Positions 37,113 to 46,423 of a stretch of DNA of 52,510 nucleotides are shown here, piece after piece. The translations under genes and the position numbers were made by a program. Every line of letters begins with the position of its first letter. Position 1 is the first letter of the stretch. The stretch comes from Microcaldota archaeon (lineage in GTDB: Archaea; Micrarchaeota; Micrarchaeia; Burarchaeales; Fermentimicrarchaeaceae), in the NCBI GenBank assembly GCA_013425335.1, contig JACCLG010000046.1, positions 1 through 52,510 of the forward strand. Direction: 5' to 3'. The notes below the pieces were generated by a model. It did not search any database and was not told the DNA's origin. It worked only from the letters and a program-made list of their open reading frames with translations.

Positions 37113-37529
37113 TTATATATCCAGCAGCACCCTTATTGTGAGCTTGCCGTTTCCCTCAACCTTTATGAGGTGGTGGGTGACTGCCTTTATGTTCGTCTTA
37201 ACCTTCCCGCTCTCCCACCTGCCTCCATGGACTTTTCCCCTTATGCTGAAAACTCCGTCTTTCTGAGCAAACCTCTCAACCTCAAACCTCTTTGGAAGCA
37301 CTTCATTTATCTCGCTCTCCGAGAGGATTGTTGAAAGCGTGAAGACAGTGAGTTTCTCCAGGCTGTCTGCATGCTCCTCAACACTGAAGCTTTTCTCTTT
37401 CTTGAGTTTTTTGGTATCGCACATGACGCCGAACATTGCTTCTGCCGCATTCTGAAGAGCTTCCTCAAAGTTCTTCCCATAGGCCTCGAAAAGCACGTCT
37501 GCAGTATGCTCAAGAAAGCGGTATTTCAT
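37113..37529 (-). CDS. Archease
   Basis: MKYRFLEHTADVLFEAYGKNFEEALQNAAEAMFGVM; KAVTHHLIKV. Confidence 0.93.
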   Translation of the reverse strand: MKYRFLEHTADVLFEAYGKNFEEALQNAAEAMFGVMCDTKKLKKEKSFSVEEHADSLEKLTVFTLSTILSESEINEVLPKRFEVERFAQKDGVFSIRGKVHGGRWESGKVKTNIKAVTHHLIKVEGNGKLTIRVLLDI

Positions 37530-37537
37530 CAACTCAT

Positions 37538-38752
37538 CTAGGAGCCGAAAATCTTTGACTTGCCTGTGTAGCTCAGTATGAGCGGCATCACATCCAAACC
37601 CCTTATATGCCCGAGCCCGCCTGCCATGCACGCTATCTCGTCAAACTTCCTCACGCTGTCCACCCTCACTCCCTCCCCGTATATTACTATTGGGAGCGGG
37701 TCTGCCGAGTGGTTCTTCAACGCGCATGGAGTGCTGTGGTCACCTGTCAGCACGATGTATGCACCGGTTTTCATGAGGTAGCCCACCATCTTGTCTATTT
37801 TCTCAATCATCTTTATTTTCCCATTAACATCCCCGTCGTGGCTGAAATTGTCTGTTGCCTTCACATGTATGAAAACAAAATCGCAGTCGCTCAGAGCGCT
37901 TTTGGCAGCGCTTGCCTTTGCCATGAGGTCAGTGTCCGCAGTCCCTGTTGCGCCCTTCACATCAATAACCTCCATCCCGACAGCCCTCGCAACTCCCTTG
38001 TAGAGCGCGCCTCCTGCCACGCAGGCGCTCTTTATCCCGAATTTCTCCTGCAGCGTGTCCAAACGTGAGTATGCGCCAGCCCCCCTTGCCAAAACTATGT
38101 TGGCAGGAGGCTTCTCCTTCTTCTCCCTCTCAATGTTGATTGGATGCTCCCTCAGAACCTCGTTTGAAAGAGCGGTGAACCTGTTGAGTATGAAGGAAGT
38201 CCTTTTGGCCTCCATTGTGCCGTCAAGAGGCTTTGATTTCAGCACAGCCATTCCTGCCTCATGCGGGTCTACATCAGAGACATTCCTGGAAAGGCCTTCC
38301 CCCCTCAGCACAAGGACGCCCCTGTGCTCTGTGGTTGCCTTGAAGACAATCTCGGTGCTGTCCACCTTCTGGCCGTTGAGCTCCTTGGCAAGCTCTGGAC
38401 CAACCCCGCTTATCCTCCCAGCCCTCCTGTCAGTGACAATCATCCTGTAGTCAACCGTTGCGAAGTTGCACCTGAATGCAATGTCTCCCTCCTCAAGCTC
38501 CAAGCCGGCGCCGAGAGCCTCGTATACGCCTCTCCCTTGGTAGAGTGTGTAAGGGTCATAGCTGAAAAGGGCCAGATGCGCCGTATCGCTGCCAGGGGTT
38601 ATGCCCTGCCCTATTGTGTGCATAAGTCCTGTTATGCCCTTTGATGCAAGGGCATTCATGTTGGGCCTCCTTGCCCTCTGGAGTGGGGTTTTTCCCTTAA
38701 TTTGTCTGTCGCCGAGCCCGTCGCATACCATCAAAATAGCCTTTCCAACCAT
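37538..38752 (-). CDS. apgM: 2,3-bisphosphoglycerate-independent phosphoglycerate mutase, archaeal type
   Basis: ILMVCDGLGDRQIKGKTPLQRARRPNMNALASKG; GSDTAHLALFSYDPY; VLTGDHSTPCALKNHSADPLPIVIYG. Confidence 0.95.
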   Translation of the reverse strand: MVGKAILMVCDGLGDRQIKGKTPLQRARRPNMNALASKGITGLMHTIGQGITPGSDTAHLALFSYDPYTLYQGRGVYEALGAGLELEEGDIAFRCNFATVDYRMIVTDRRAGRISGVGPELAKELNGQKVDSTEIVFKATTEHRGVLVLRGEGLSRNVSDVDPHEAGMAVLKSKPLDGTMEAKRTSFILNRFTALSNEVLREHPINIEREKKEKPPANIVLARGAGAYSRLDTLQEKFGIKSACVAGGALYKGVARAVGMEVIDVKGATGTADTDLMAKASAAKSALSDCDFVFIHVKATDNFSHDGDVNGKIKMIEKIDKMVGYLMKTGAYIVLTGDHSTPCALKNHSADPLPIVIYGEGVRVDSVRKFDEIACMAGGLGHIRGLDVMPLILSYTGKSKIFGS

Positions 38753-38796
38753 AAAACCACCAACAAGTAGTAATTCGAAGTGAAACAATATAAAGA

Positions 38797-40581
38797 TTGT
38801 TCGTAAAAATCATGTTAATGCGAGTCAGCACTGGTCTTCTGGTAAAGATTATTGTAATAGCCGTAATTCTGGCTTTCGTCTTCTTCACAGTGACGCAGAG
38901 GGAATTTCCCAACTGGATTGGGGAGATAAGCAAAAACCCTGAAACGCCAAAGCTGCCATACTACATCTTCAGGACAATGCTGAGGATGATTGCGGCCTAT
39001 ATACTCGTCGTGATTTTCGGCCTTTCCTACGGGATAATCGCAGGCACATACGAGAGGCCAAGGAAGGTGATGATGCCCCTCCTTGACATACTGCAGTCCA
39101 TACCTGTCCTGGGCTACCTGCCTGCAGCCATACTATTCTTTGTTAACGTGTTTCCCGGGGAGCTGGGAGTTGAAATCGCATCCATACTCCTCATCTTCAC
39201 AGGAGAGGCCTGGGCTGTCACCTTCGGGATATTCGGGGCTGTGAGAAACCTGCCCGAGGACCTGAAGACAGTGGGCAAGGCCTTCGGTCTCGGAGGAGTT
39301 GAATACTACAGGAAGTTCCTCCTTCCCTGTATATTTCCTGCCTTCATAACAGGCAGCATACTGGCCTGGGGAGGCGGCTGGTACTTCCTGGTTGCCTGCG
39401 AGTTCATGACCTTTGGAGGCAGGCTCTACACACTTCCAGGGGTGGGCTACTACCTTGCCAATGCGGTCTATGTGCAGCACAGCATCGTATCCGCAATTTT
39501 CGGCCTTATCATTTTCATCCTGCTCATCTTCTCCATAGACAAGCTTGTGTGGACTCCTCTCATGGACTACTCGGAGAAATTCAAGGTTCAGACAGTTGAG
39601 CATGAGCAGTCCTACGCGCAGACTCATTCACTGTTCGTGAATTCATTTCGTTTTGTGGTGCATACCTTCGATGATGTGTGGGAGGGCATCTGCACAATGC
39701 CAATCTTCAAGAAACTCTCCCATGCGCTCAAGCCACCCAGGATTGTATTCAACCTGCAGGTGCCGCAGATAAATGTCAACCCCAGGAGGATGAGGCTCCG
39801 CAATCTTCTGCTTTCCATATTCCTCTTCTCGCTTGTCATGTACTTCCTCGGGCTGTTTGTTGCCGCCTCTGTCCAAAAACCGCTTGCAAATTTGGAGCTC
39901 TCCTTCCAAAACCACCCAGAGGCATACTCCATACCATTTATCACAGTAAGCTCGATACTGAGGATATTTGTTGCCTATGTAATCGCCCTTGTCTGGACCC
40001 TCGCAGCAGCCGTCATCATCACAAGGAGCAAAACCCTTTCACGGTTATTCCTGCCGCTTTTCGACATAGGGCAGTCAATACCTGCATTGGCTCTCTTCCC
40101 TTTCATAGTTATAGTGGTCTTCAAGTATTTCGGGACAGGCGAACTCGGAGTGGAGATTGCCTCGGTGATTCTGCTTCTCACAGGAACGCAGTGGTATCTG
40201 CTCTTCAACATCATAGGTGCCATAAAGCACATACCCGGAGATGTTATTGAGGCTGCCAACTCCTTTGGAATAAAGGACTGGAAGTTCGTGAGGTATGTCA
40301 TTCTCCCTGCAATATTCCCAGGCATAGTTGTCGGGAGCATACAGGCGTGGGGAGGCGCGTGGAATGCAACCATAGTGAGCGAGTACATCAACTACGGGGG
40401 GCAGATATACTCCGTGAACGGGCTTGGGGCTTTCATAAGCCGGGCCACAGGAGAGTGGGGGGACCCCTGGCTCATCACCATTGCCATAGCAACCATGTCG
40501 CTCACAATAATACTCCTCAACCGCTTCGTGTGGAGCTACCTCTTTGGAAAGGCAGAAAGATATAAATTTGAGATGACTTAA
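38797..40581 (+). CDS. ABC transporter permease, two fused NitT/TauT-type permease domains
   Basis: Two EAA-like loops: LPEDLKTVGKAFGLGGVEYYRKFLLPCIFPAFITGS and IPGDVIEAANSFGIKDWKFVRYVILPAIFPGIVVGS. Confidence 0.9.
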   Translation: MFVKIMLMRVSTGLLVKIIVIAVILAFVFFTVTQREFPNWIGEISKNPETPKLPYYIFRTMLRMIAAYILVVIFGLSYGIIAGTYERPRKVMMPLLDILQSIPVLGYLPAAILFFVNVFPGELGVEIASILLIFTGEAWAVTFGIFGAVRNLPEDLKTVGKAFGLGGVEYYRKFLLPCIFPAFITGSILAWGGGWYFLVACEFMTFGGRLYTLPGVGYYLANAVYVQHSIVSAIFGLIIFILLIFSIDKLVWTPLMDYSEKFKVQTVEHEQSYAQTHSLFVNSFRFVVHTFDDVWEGICTMPIFKKLSHALKPPRIVFNLQVPQINVNPRRMRLRNLLLSIFLFSLVMYFLGLFVAASVQKPLANLELSFQNHPEAYSIPFITVSSILRIFVAYVIALVWTLAAAVIITRSKTLSRLFLPLFDIGQSIPALALFPFIVIVVFKYFGTGELGVEIASVILLLTGTQWYLLFNIIGAIKHIPGDVIEAANSFGIKDWKFVRYVILPAIFPGIVVGSIQAWGGAWNATIVSEYINYGGQIYSVNGLGAFISRATGEWGDPWLITIAIATMSLTIILLNRFVWSYLFGKAERYKFEMT

Positions 40582-40596
40582 ACCTAGAGTGGAAAC

Positions 40597-41364
40597 ATGG
40601 CTCCGATACTAAGCGTACAGAACCTCAGCAAATCCTTCACGCAGGACGGGGGCAAGATGAAGGTTCTCAACAACATCACCTTTGACGTTCAGGAGCATGA
40701 GTTCATCTGCATTGTGGGGCAGAGCGGCTGCGGCAAGTCAACCCTTCTCAGGATAATTGCAGGCCTGGACAAGCCGACCTCTGGGGATGTGCTCTTCAAG
40801 GGCGAGCCAATAGACGGGCCCGACCCTCGCAGGGCGACCATGATATTCCAGACGTTTGCTCTTTTCCCGTGGCTCGATGTGCGCGAGAATGTGGAGCTGG
40901 CGCTTGAAGTCCTAGGGATGCCGAAAATAAAGAGGCATGCGATTGCGAGCCACTACCTGCGAATCAACGAACTTGAGAAATTCCAGAACTCCTACCCCTC
41001 CGAGCTTTCAGGAGGGATGAAGCAAAGAGTGGGCATCGCCCGGGCTTTGGCAGTTGAGCCTGAGATACTCCTCATGGACGAGCCCTTCTCAGCTCTTGAT
41101 GCTCTCACAGCGCAGACTCTGAGGAACGATGTGCTTGATATATGGAGGGACACCAGAATACCTACGAACACCTTCCTCATGATAACTCATCTTATTGAAG
41201 AAGCGGTGTTCATGGCAGACAGGGTGATTGTGCTCTCAAAAAGGCCTGCCAAAGTAATAGGCGACATACCAATAGACATACCGAGGCCAAGGACACAGCA
41301 TGAAAGGGACCCTGCCTTCTATGAGATATCGGACAGGATAAAGAAGCTCATAATGGCGGAATAG
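40597..41364 (+). CDS. ABC transporter ATP-binding protein (NitT/TauT family)
   Basis: Walker A GQSGCGKST; LSGGMKQRVGIARAL; LLMDEPFSALD. Confidence 0.95.
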   Translation: MAPILSVQNLSKSFTQDGGKMKVLNNITFDVQEHEFICIVGQSGCGKSTLLRIIAGLDKPTSGDVLFKGEPIDGPDPRRATMIFQTFALFPWLDVRENVELALEVLGMPKIKRHAIASHYLRINELEKFQNSYPSELSGGMKQRVGIARALAVEPEILLMDEPFSALDALTAQTLRNDVLDIWRDTRIPTNTFLMITHLIEEAVFMADRVIVLSKRPAKVIGDIPIDIPRPRTQHERDPAFYEISDRIKKLIMAE

Positions 41365-42378
41365 CTACCTGCACCTTCTTGTATCCAAATTGCATGACGA
41401 GCCTGGGCAATTCCAGTCGCCCTGGCACTGCGTGTTCAAAAGTGATACGCAGGTATACAGCTCGGCATCGCCTGGCACCAGGTCGCACCTCTGGGTTGAG
41501 GAGCAGTCAGCATCGCTGGCGCACATTCCCGCCCTTGTGACGCACTGGTGGCTGCTGCACGTCTGCCACCCTCCGCACTCGCTGTCAAGGTTGCACATGC
41601 CCTCCCTTGTCATGCATATGTGGTTGGCAGGGTCGCAAACCTGCCAGCTCTGGCAGTCCCTCGTGTCTGTGCAGTTACCTCTGTTTGCCTTGCAGAGCAA
41701 AGCCTGCTGGTCGCACGTCTGCCAGCTCTGGCAGTATGAGTCGTTTATGCAGTATCCTGCCATGAGGGCGCATTTGTGGTCTGACCCGCACGTGAATCTT
41801 GGGTCGCAGTCATAGTTGCTGTTGCAGAACCCAGCCTTTGCATTGCAGAAGTGGGTAGTGGCGTTGCATATTTCCCATCTCTGGCACTCGGAATCCTCCA
41901 TGCAGTAGCCGATATTTGCAGCGCAGAGATGCGTCTCGTTGTTGCAGTTCTGCCAGTTGGCGCAGTCATAGTCGTCTGAGCAGAAGTCAGCCTTTGCAAT
42001 GCAGATGTGCTTTGTCAGGTCGCACTCCTCCCAGCGGTTGCAGACTGCGTCGTCATCGCACCTGCCCGTGAGCGGGCTGCATTTCTGTGTTGAATTGTCG
42101 CAGAACTGCCAGTCCCTACAGTCATAATTGTCAAGGCAGTAGCCGCCCTTGTACGCGCATTTGTGGGTAGTCAAATCGCAGCCTTTCTTGGGGTCTGTGC
42201 AACCTGCGTCTGCAATGCAGTAGCCAGTCCCGGTGACGCACTTGCTTGTCTTTGTGTCGCACACCTGCCAGCTCGAGCAGTCCTTGTCCTGGGCGCATGT
42301 TTTTGCCGGAGTCTGCAGGCATCCGAAAATAGCGAGTGAAACCATTAGCAGAAGAACAATCATGATAGTGTTTCTCAT
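41365..42378 (-). CDS. Cys-rich tandem-repeat lipoprotein
   Basis: Lipobox LAIFGC after MRNTIMIVLLLMVS; about 13 repeats of ~25 aa, GYCxxDxxCxxWQxCDxxTHxC; Shine-Dalgarno aaggagtg. Confidence 0.75.
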   Translation of the reverse strand: MRNTIMIVLLLMVSLAIFGCLQTPAKTCAQDKDCSSWQVCDTKTSKCVTGTGYCIADAGCTDPKKGCDLTTHKCAYKGGYCLDNYDCRDWQFCDNSTQKCSPLTGRCDDDAVCNRWEECDLTKHICIAKADFCSDDYDCANWQNCNNETHLCAANIGYCMEDSECQRWEICNATTHFCNAKAGFCNSNYDCDPRFTCGSDHKCALMAGYCINDSYCQSWQTCDQQALLCKANRGNCTDTRDCQSWQVCDPANHICMTREGMCNLDSECGGWQTCSSHQCVTRAGMCASDADCSSTQRCDLVPGDAELYTCVSLLNTQCQGDWNCPGSSCNLDTRRCR

Positions 42379-42575
42379 CCCATCACTCCTTGGTACACTT
42401 CTAAAATTATTGCTCAATTTTGATTTATAAAGGTTATGTCTCTACCTGTCAGATACGTTATTTAAGCAGGGAATTTGCCAACCATGCCGGGAGGAAAACC
42501 GTAAATGCGGAAGGTATACGACTTGCAAGGTAAATGCTTAAAAGGCGGAAATGAGCAAATTAATGGGTGATGTTT

Positions 42576-43268
42576 ATGGGCGACAATGTGGGAGGTTCCT
42601 CAGGAGGAGAAGTAGGGGATGGGATTAGAGCTACTAGGGAGCCAGTAGCACTGAAAACAAAGGAAGAGAAGCCGATGATGCTCGGAAAGATGAAGGTTGA
42701 GTTTGTTGATTCTGCAGGCTTGAAGAAACAACATGATTTTGATATTGTTGGATGGCGAGCGGACCTACTGGGTAAAGAAGAGAGAGTGGTCATGGGAAAG
42801 AGGACAGCTGGAAGCTTCTTAAGGGATACCGGATTACACCCCGGGGGAAAGAATTTAAAGGAGAGGGTATACGCAAATGAGTCGGTGCTGCTGGCTACTC
42901 CAACACTTCAAGGTAAACTGACTAATGATGAAATTTCAAAAAAAACACTGGGAGTAGGATTTAGATATGTGTATGAAACTGACGATAAAAATGCCGTCAA
43001 TTCAGCTGACTTATTGTCATCGTATCAGGTGAATATAGCACTCAAGCTGGGAGAGGACGGGAAGTTCCAACGTCCTTCTTCTGTGAAACTATCCTATGAC
43101 TCTGGCGGCCGAACAATAGACCTTGATAGAATCCAGGAGCTGGTGGATGAAATCAACAAGCTTTTCAAGGAATCGGCTGAAATCAGGGCATGGTTCAAGA
43201 AAGATACGGGGCTGGAATGGGGAGTCAAGGGAAACACTGAAGAATTCAAAAAGCACAGCCAGAAATAA
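42576..43268 (+). CDS. Hypothetical protein
   Basis: ORF of 231 codons from MGDNVGGSS with upstream tatttaag promoter-like box. Confidence 0.45.
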   Translation: MGDNVGGSSGGEVGDGIRATREPVALKTKEEKPMMLGKMKVEFVDSAGLKKQHDFDIVGWRADLLGKEERVVMGKRTAGSFLRDTGLHPGGKNLKERVYANESVLLATPTLQGKLTNDEISKKTLGVGFRYVYETDDKNAVNSADLLSSYQVNIALKLGEDGKFQRPSSVKLSYDSGGRTIDLDRIQELVDEINKLFKESAEIRAWFKKDTGLEWGVKGNTEEFKKHSQK

Positions 43269-43325
43269 GCTGCCCCGAAGCAGGAAGGTAGAGGAAACCT
43301 GCAGGGTTTCTCTTGGGAGGTTATA

Positions 43326-43343
43326 AGGAACCGTGAGGTTCCT
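43326..43343. repeat. Hairpin aggaacc-gtga-ggttcct upstream of RelBE
   Basis: 7-bp perfect stem; related to 43912-43927. Confidence 0.6.
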
Positions 43344-43399
43344 CTTGAGGCAGAAAGGCTTATATACCTAATTATAGATAATTCTATAGGTGGTTATAG

Positions 43400-43639
43400 A
43401 TGAACTATACAAGTATTCAAATCTCTCCGGAAACGAGGGCAAAGCTGGGCAAGTTCAAGGAGTACACAAGGGAGACCTACGACGAAGTGCTGAACAAGCT
43501 CATGTCTATTGTGGAACTCGCAAGGGATGAGGGAAAGCTCAGCGATGAAACACTTCAGGACATCGCGGAAGCCAAGAAGCAGTATGCCAGCGGGAAAACA
43601 TTCTCAACCAAGGAAGTGCTGGAGAAGCTCGGTGTCTAG
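43400..43639 (+). CDS. RelB-like antitoxin
   Basis: QISPETRAKLGKFKEYTRETYDEVLNKLMSI (RHH-like); immediately upstream of RelE-like toxin. Confidence 0.75.
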   Translation: MNYTSIQISPETRAKLGKFKEYTRETYDEVLNKLMSIVELARDEGKLSDETLQDIAEAKKQYASGKTFSTKEVLEKLGV

Positions 43640-43891
43640 ATGACTTACGAACTTGTCTGGACGCCAAAATCACTCCAGAGGCTGAGGGAGCTCGACAGGA
43701 AAACTGCCCTCCGCATTGCGGAGAAGCTCGAGGGGGCAAAGGAGTTCCCGCACCATTTCTTCATAAAGCTGGCCGATGCCGATTCCTGGAGGATGCGCAT
43801 CGGGGACTACAGGGTGATATGCTTCATTGAGGATAAGGAGAGGAAGCTTGTCGTGGAAACGCTGGGGCACAGGAAGAAAATCTACAAATGA
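43640..43891 (+). CDS. RelE-like mRNA interferase toxin
   Basis: YELVWTPKSLQRLRELDRKTALRIAEKLE...WRMRIGDYRVICFIEDKERKLVVETLGHRKKIYK. Confidence 0.92.
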   Translation: MTYELVWTPKSLQRLRELDRKTALRIAEKLEGAKEFPHHFFIKLADADSWRMRIGDYRVICFIEDKERKLVVETLGHRKKIYK

Positions 43892-43911
43892 GCAGGCGGC
43901 AGGGGGTGGAG

Positions 43912-43927
43912 GGAACCGCCAGGTTCC
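43912..43927. repeat. Hairpin ggaacc-gcca-ggttcc followed by tctttt, downstream of RelBE
   Basis: Perfect stem then T-rich tract; possible terminator. Confidence 0.55.
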
Positions 43928-44054
43928 TCTTTTGGGCAATCCCGAGCCATCCAGTCTTTTCAGGTGATGCAGAGCTATTTAAAGAGTGAAAGACAAAACA
44001 TCAATGCCAATGAAGACAGCATACGAGGCAATTATAATCTAAGAGTTGATGCTC

Positions 44055-44543
44055 ATGGCGCATGGAGCCGAGGTACCTTATTGGATTTATGCACCGCACA
44101 CGGAGAAAAAGGAACTGGTGCTGGTTGCAGGGCAGAATTTCAAGGATGCTATCGTCACAAAGCGGGCGGACGGGACTTGGAAGGGGAGCGGCCTTTATGA
44201 GAGGGAAGAGGCCGGCCTCAAGGTGCCAATTGAAATTCGCATAAGCTACGAGAAGAAGCTTTCCGAGAAGCACGGTGCGGTAAGGGTTGTAGTGGAATTC
44301 AAGGATGAGAAATACGGGAAACTGGACAAATTCGACCTGACCTTCAGGGAGGGGGGGCTGCCGAGGCGCTGGAAGCTGGAAACGCCGCATGAAACTCCTC
44401 TGGGTGAAGCGGTGAAGACGCCCGAGTGGGAGCGGATGCTGAAGGGCTTTTTGGAATACGATACCGCAGGGGAATGGCTGAAGATGAGGAAAAAGGAGCT
44501 TCTTGACGGGAAAATCATCTCACAAGGCCTCAGGCGGGAGTGA
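44055..44543 (+). CDS. Hypothetical protein
   Basis: ORF beginning MAHGAEVPYWIYAPHTEKKELVLVAGQNFKDAIV. Confidence 0.45.
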   Translation: MAHGAEVPYWIYAPHTEKKELVLVAGQNFKDAIVTKRADGTWKGSGLYEREEAGLKVPIEIRISYEKKLSEKHGAVRVVVEFKDEKYGKLDKFDLTFREGGLPRRWKLETPHETPLGEAVKTPEWERMLKGFLEYDTAGEWLKMRKKELLDGKIISQGLRRE

Positions 44544-44617
44544 ACTGCGTATGCCTATTTAAGCGGGGAATTCGCAATATTAATGCCGATGACGACATGA
44601 ACAACCACTGATACAAC

Positions 44618-44720
44618 ATGATGAGGTCAACAGCGTCCGAGGCCTTGTTGATTTTACGACGGAGAATTACATTAATACCGAGGATACGCTGACCTCATCA
44701 TCTTTTTAAGATTGCTTTGA
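44618..44720. repeat. Dispersed intergenic element copy A with 12-bp terminal inverted repeat
   Basis: atgatgaggtca (44618-44629) ... tgacctcatcat (44690-44701); contains acagcgtccgaggc and aagattgctttg. Confidence 0.6.
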
Positions 44721-44877
44721 CTTTATGTAACTCCGTACCGTCTTTTCATCTATTCAAAAGAAGGAAGAGCGAATTCCTCTCTTGCTTTAAGAATTTCTCT
44801 AAAATCTTTCTTGCTCACTCCAAGCTTCATTTCCGCAAGTTCCTCCGCAACACTAAACTCCACCTTCTCAAGCAATA

Positions 44878-46149
44878 TTATGTCTGTTTGGGACTTTCGT
44901 ATTTCTGAATCAACAGCTCATATTCTGGTGAGAAAAACGTCCTAACAACCTCGAATGCATGGACCCTTCCTTCGAATGTGAGTGCGAGTCTATCGGATGT
45001 CGCCTCAACGTATCCCTTCCTTTCGAGTTTGCAAATTTGATTTTGAAAAACAATCTCCATTGGCATTCCAAACATTGATTCGAATACTTTGTTGTCCACC
45101 TGCAGGAATAGCAGCTGCTTTGCGACATATCTCACCATCCGTTCATGCGCGGTAAGCTTTTTCCCAAGTTCTACCGGCATTTTTCCGTCTGCGAGCAGCT
45201 CCAGATATCGCGCGGATGCCTTTACATTACGGTACACGAATCCGTCATAGTAGGAGAACGCTCCGGCCCCGAGCCCTATCACAGAGTGCCCTGCCACATA
45301 GAGCCCATACCTGTTCTCATGCCTCCTCACGCACGCCTGGTCTATCGAATAGCGCGAAAAGCCGTTTTTTGAAATCGCCTCATCCGTTATTTCAATCATC
45401 CGCCTCAAATCATCAAGTAGCGGCATTCGCCCGACCCGCCCTTCATTAACATGGCGGTAGAGCGGCAAGACTGGAACCAGGTCAAGGGCGTATATGCTCA
45501 AGTGCTGCGCGCCGGTAGAAAAGAAAACTGCGATGTCGTTCTCCCACGCGGTTGTCGTTTGTCCCGGGCGGGCGTAAAGCAGGTCAACGTTCACGTCCAG
45601 CCCCCCCGATTGCGCCATCGAAATTGCTGTTTTTGCCTGGGTCGAGGTGTGCGAACACCCGAGCGAGCGCAGCCCTTCAGGTTCAAAAGTTTGCACCCCA
45701 AAGCTTACGCGTGAAACGCCCATTTTGGCGAGACCGCCTAAAAACGCCTCGCTCGCTGAACTTGGGTTCGCCTCAACGGTTATCTGACAGTCTTCTGAGA
45801 AGTCAAATGTCTTCCTGGCATTGTCGATTAGTCCTTGGATGGATGAGACTGGGAGAAGGGAAGGCGTTCCGCCCCCGACGTACACGCATTCTATGCGCGC
45901 GGAAGAATGCCTCCGGCTATTTGCAACTAGCCTCATTTCTTTTTCAACGCCCTTCACATAAGCTTCAAGATGCTCTTTCCCCTTGGGGATTTCCTTGGTA
46001 AATGGGCAGTAATAGCAGAAGCGGCTGCAGAAAGGTATGTTTATGTATAACGCCGTATGGGTCGGCCCGCTAATGTCTTCCCATCCGGCCCTCGGCAAGG
46101 CCGGCGGATAATCATAGAACCTCCCAATGCTCGTTGTCATTCGTTTCAT
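44878..46149 (-). CDS. HemW/HemN-like radical SAM protein
   Basis: YINIPFCSRFCYYCPFTK (CxxxCxxC), YVGGGTPSLLP, SFGVQTF, C-terminal HemN_C-like region. Confidence 0.85.
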   Translation of the reverse strand: MKRMTTSIGRFYDYPPALPRAGWEDISGPTHTALYINIPFCSRFCYYCPFTKEIPKGKEHLEAYVKGVEKEMRLVANSRRHSSARIECVYVGGGTPSLLPVSSIQGLIDNARKTFDFSEDCQITVEANPSSASEAFLGGLAKMGVSRVSFGVQTFEPEGLRSLGCSHTSTQAKTAISMAQSGGLDVNVDLLYARPGQTTTAWENDIAVFFSTGAQHLSIYALDLVPVLPLYRHVNEGRVGRMPLLDDLRRMIEITDEAISKNGFSRYSIDQACVRRHENRYGLYVAGHSVIGLGAGAFSYYDGFVYRNVKASARYLELLADGKMPVELGKKLTAHERMVRYVAKQLLFLQVDNKVFESMFGMPMEIVFQNQICKLERKGYVEATSDRLALTFEGRVHAFEVVRTFFSPEYELLIQKYESPKQT

Positions 46150-46213
46150 CCCAGTTAATTTCTTAAATAAAAAACAAAGAAAGAAGCGAGAAAGACTGTC
46201 CTCTCCGCTATCC

Positions 46214-46261
46214 TTAACCCATGAAATGGACTAGCTCCACTTTGATTCCATCATATTCCAT
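46214..46261 (-). CDS. Candidate 15-aa micropeptide MEYDGIKVELVHFMG upstream of radical SAM gene
   Basis: Perfect SD cGGAGGTGaaaacgATG; 16 codons to TAA; 64 nt before the rSAM ATG; below the ORF-track size cutoff. Confidence 0.5.
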   Translation of the reverse strand: MEYDGIKVELVHFMG

Positions 46262-46423
46262 CGTTTTCACCTCCGATAAATTTTTTTCGGACTAGAGCCC
46301 AAAGAAAGGCATGACGGGATGCTTGTTCCGCCATGCGACATTTTCTACTGGCCCGAATGGGATATGTTTATAAATGCCAATTATATAATTATTATGCATA
46401 AAATAAAGCAAATTTAATTAGAA

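Noticed and set aside
41390-41815. Plus-strand ORFs opposite the Cys-rich protein
   Set aside because: Antisense shadow ORFs produced by the biased repeat codons of the minus-strand lipoprotein; no RBS or recognisable domain.
41365-42378. Regularly spaced ~75-bp repeats as a CRISPR-like array
   Set aside because: The periodicity is explained by coding Cys-rich repeats; units are diverged at DNA level and in frame. No CRISPR array or cas gene was seen.
44878-46149. Radical SAM protein as a possible HydE/HydG hydrogenase maturase
   Set aside because: Motifs (INIPFCSRFCYYCPFTK, VGGGTPSLL, HemN_C-like end) fit HemW/HemN-type proteins; it is also ~37 kb from the hydrogenase.
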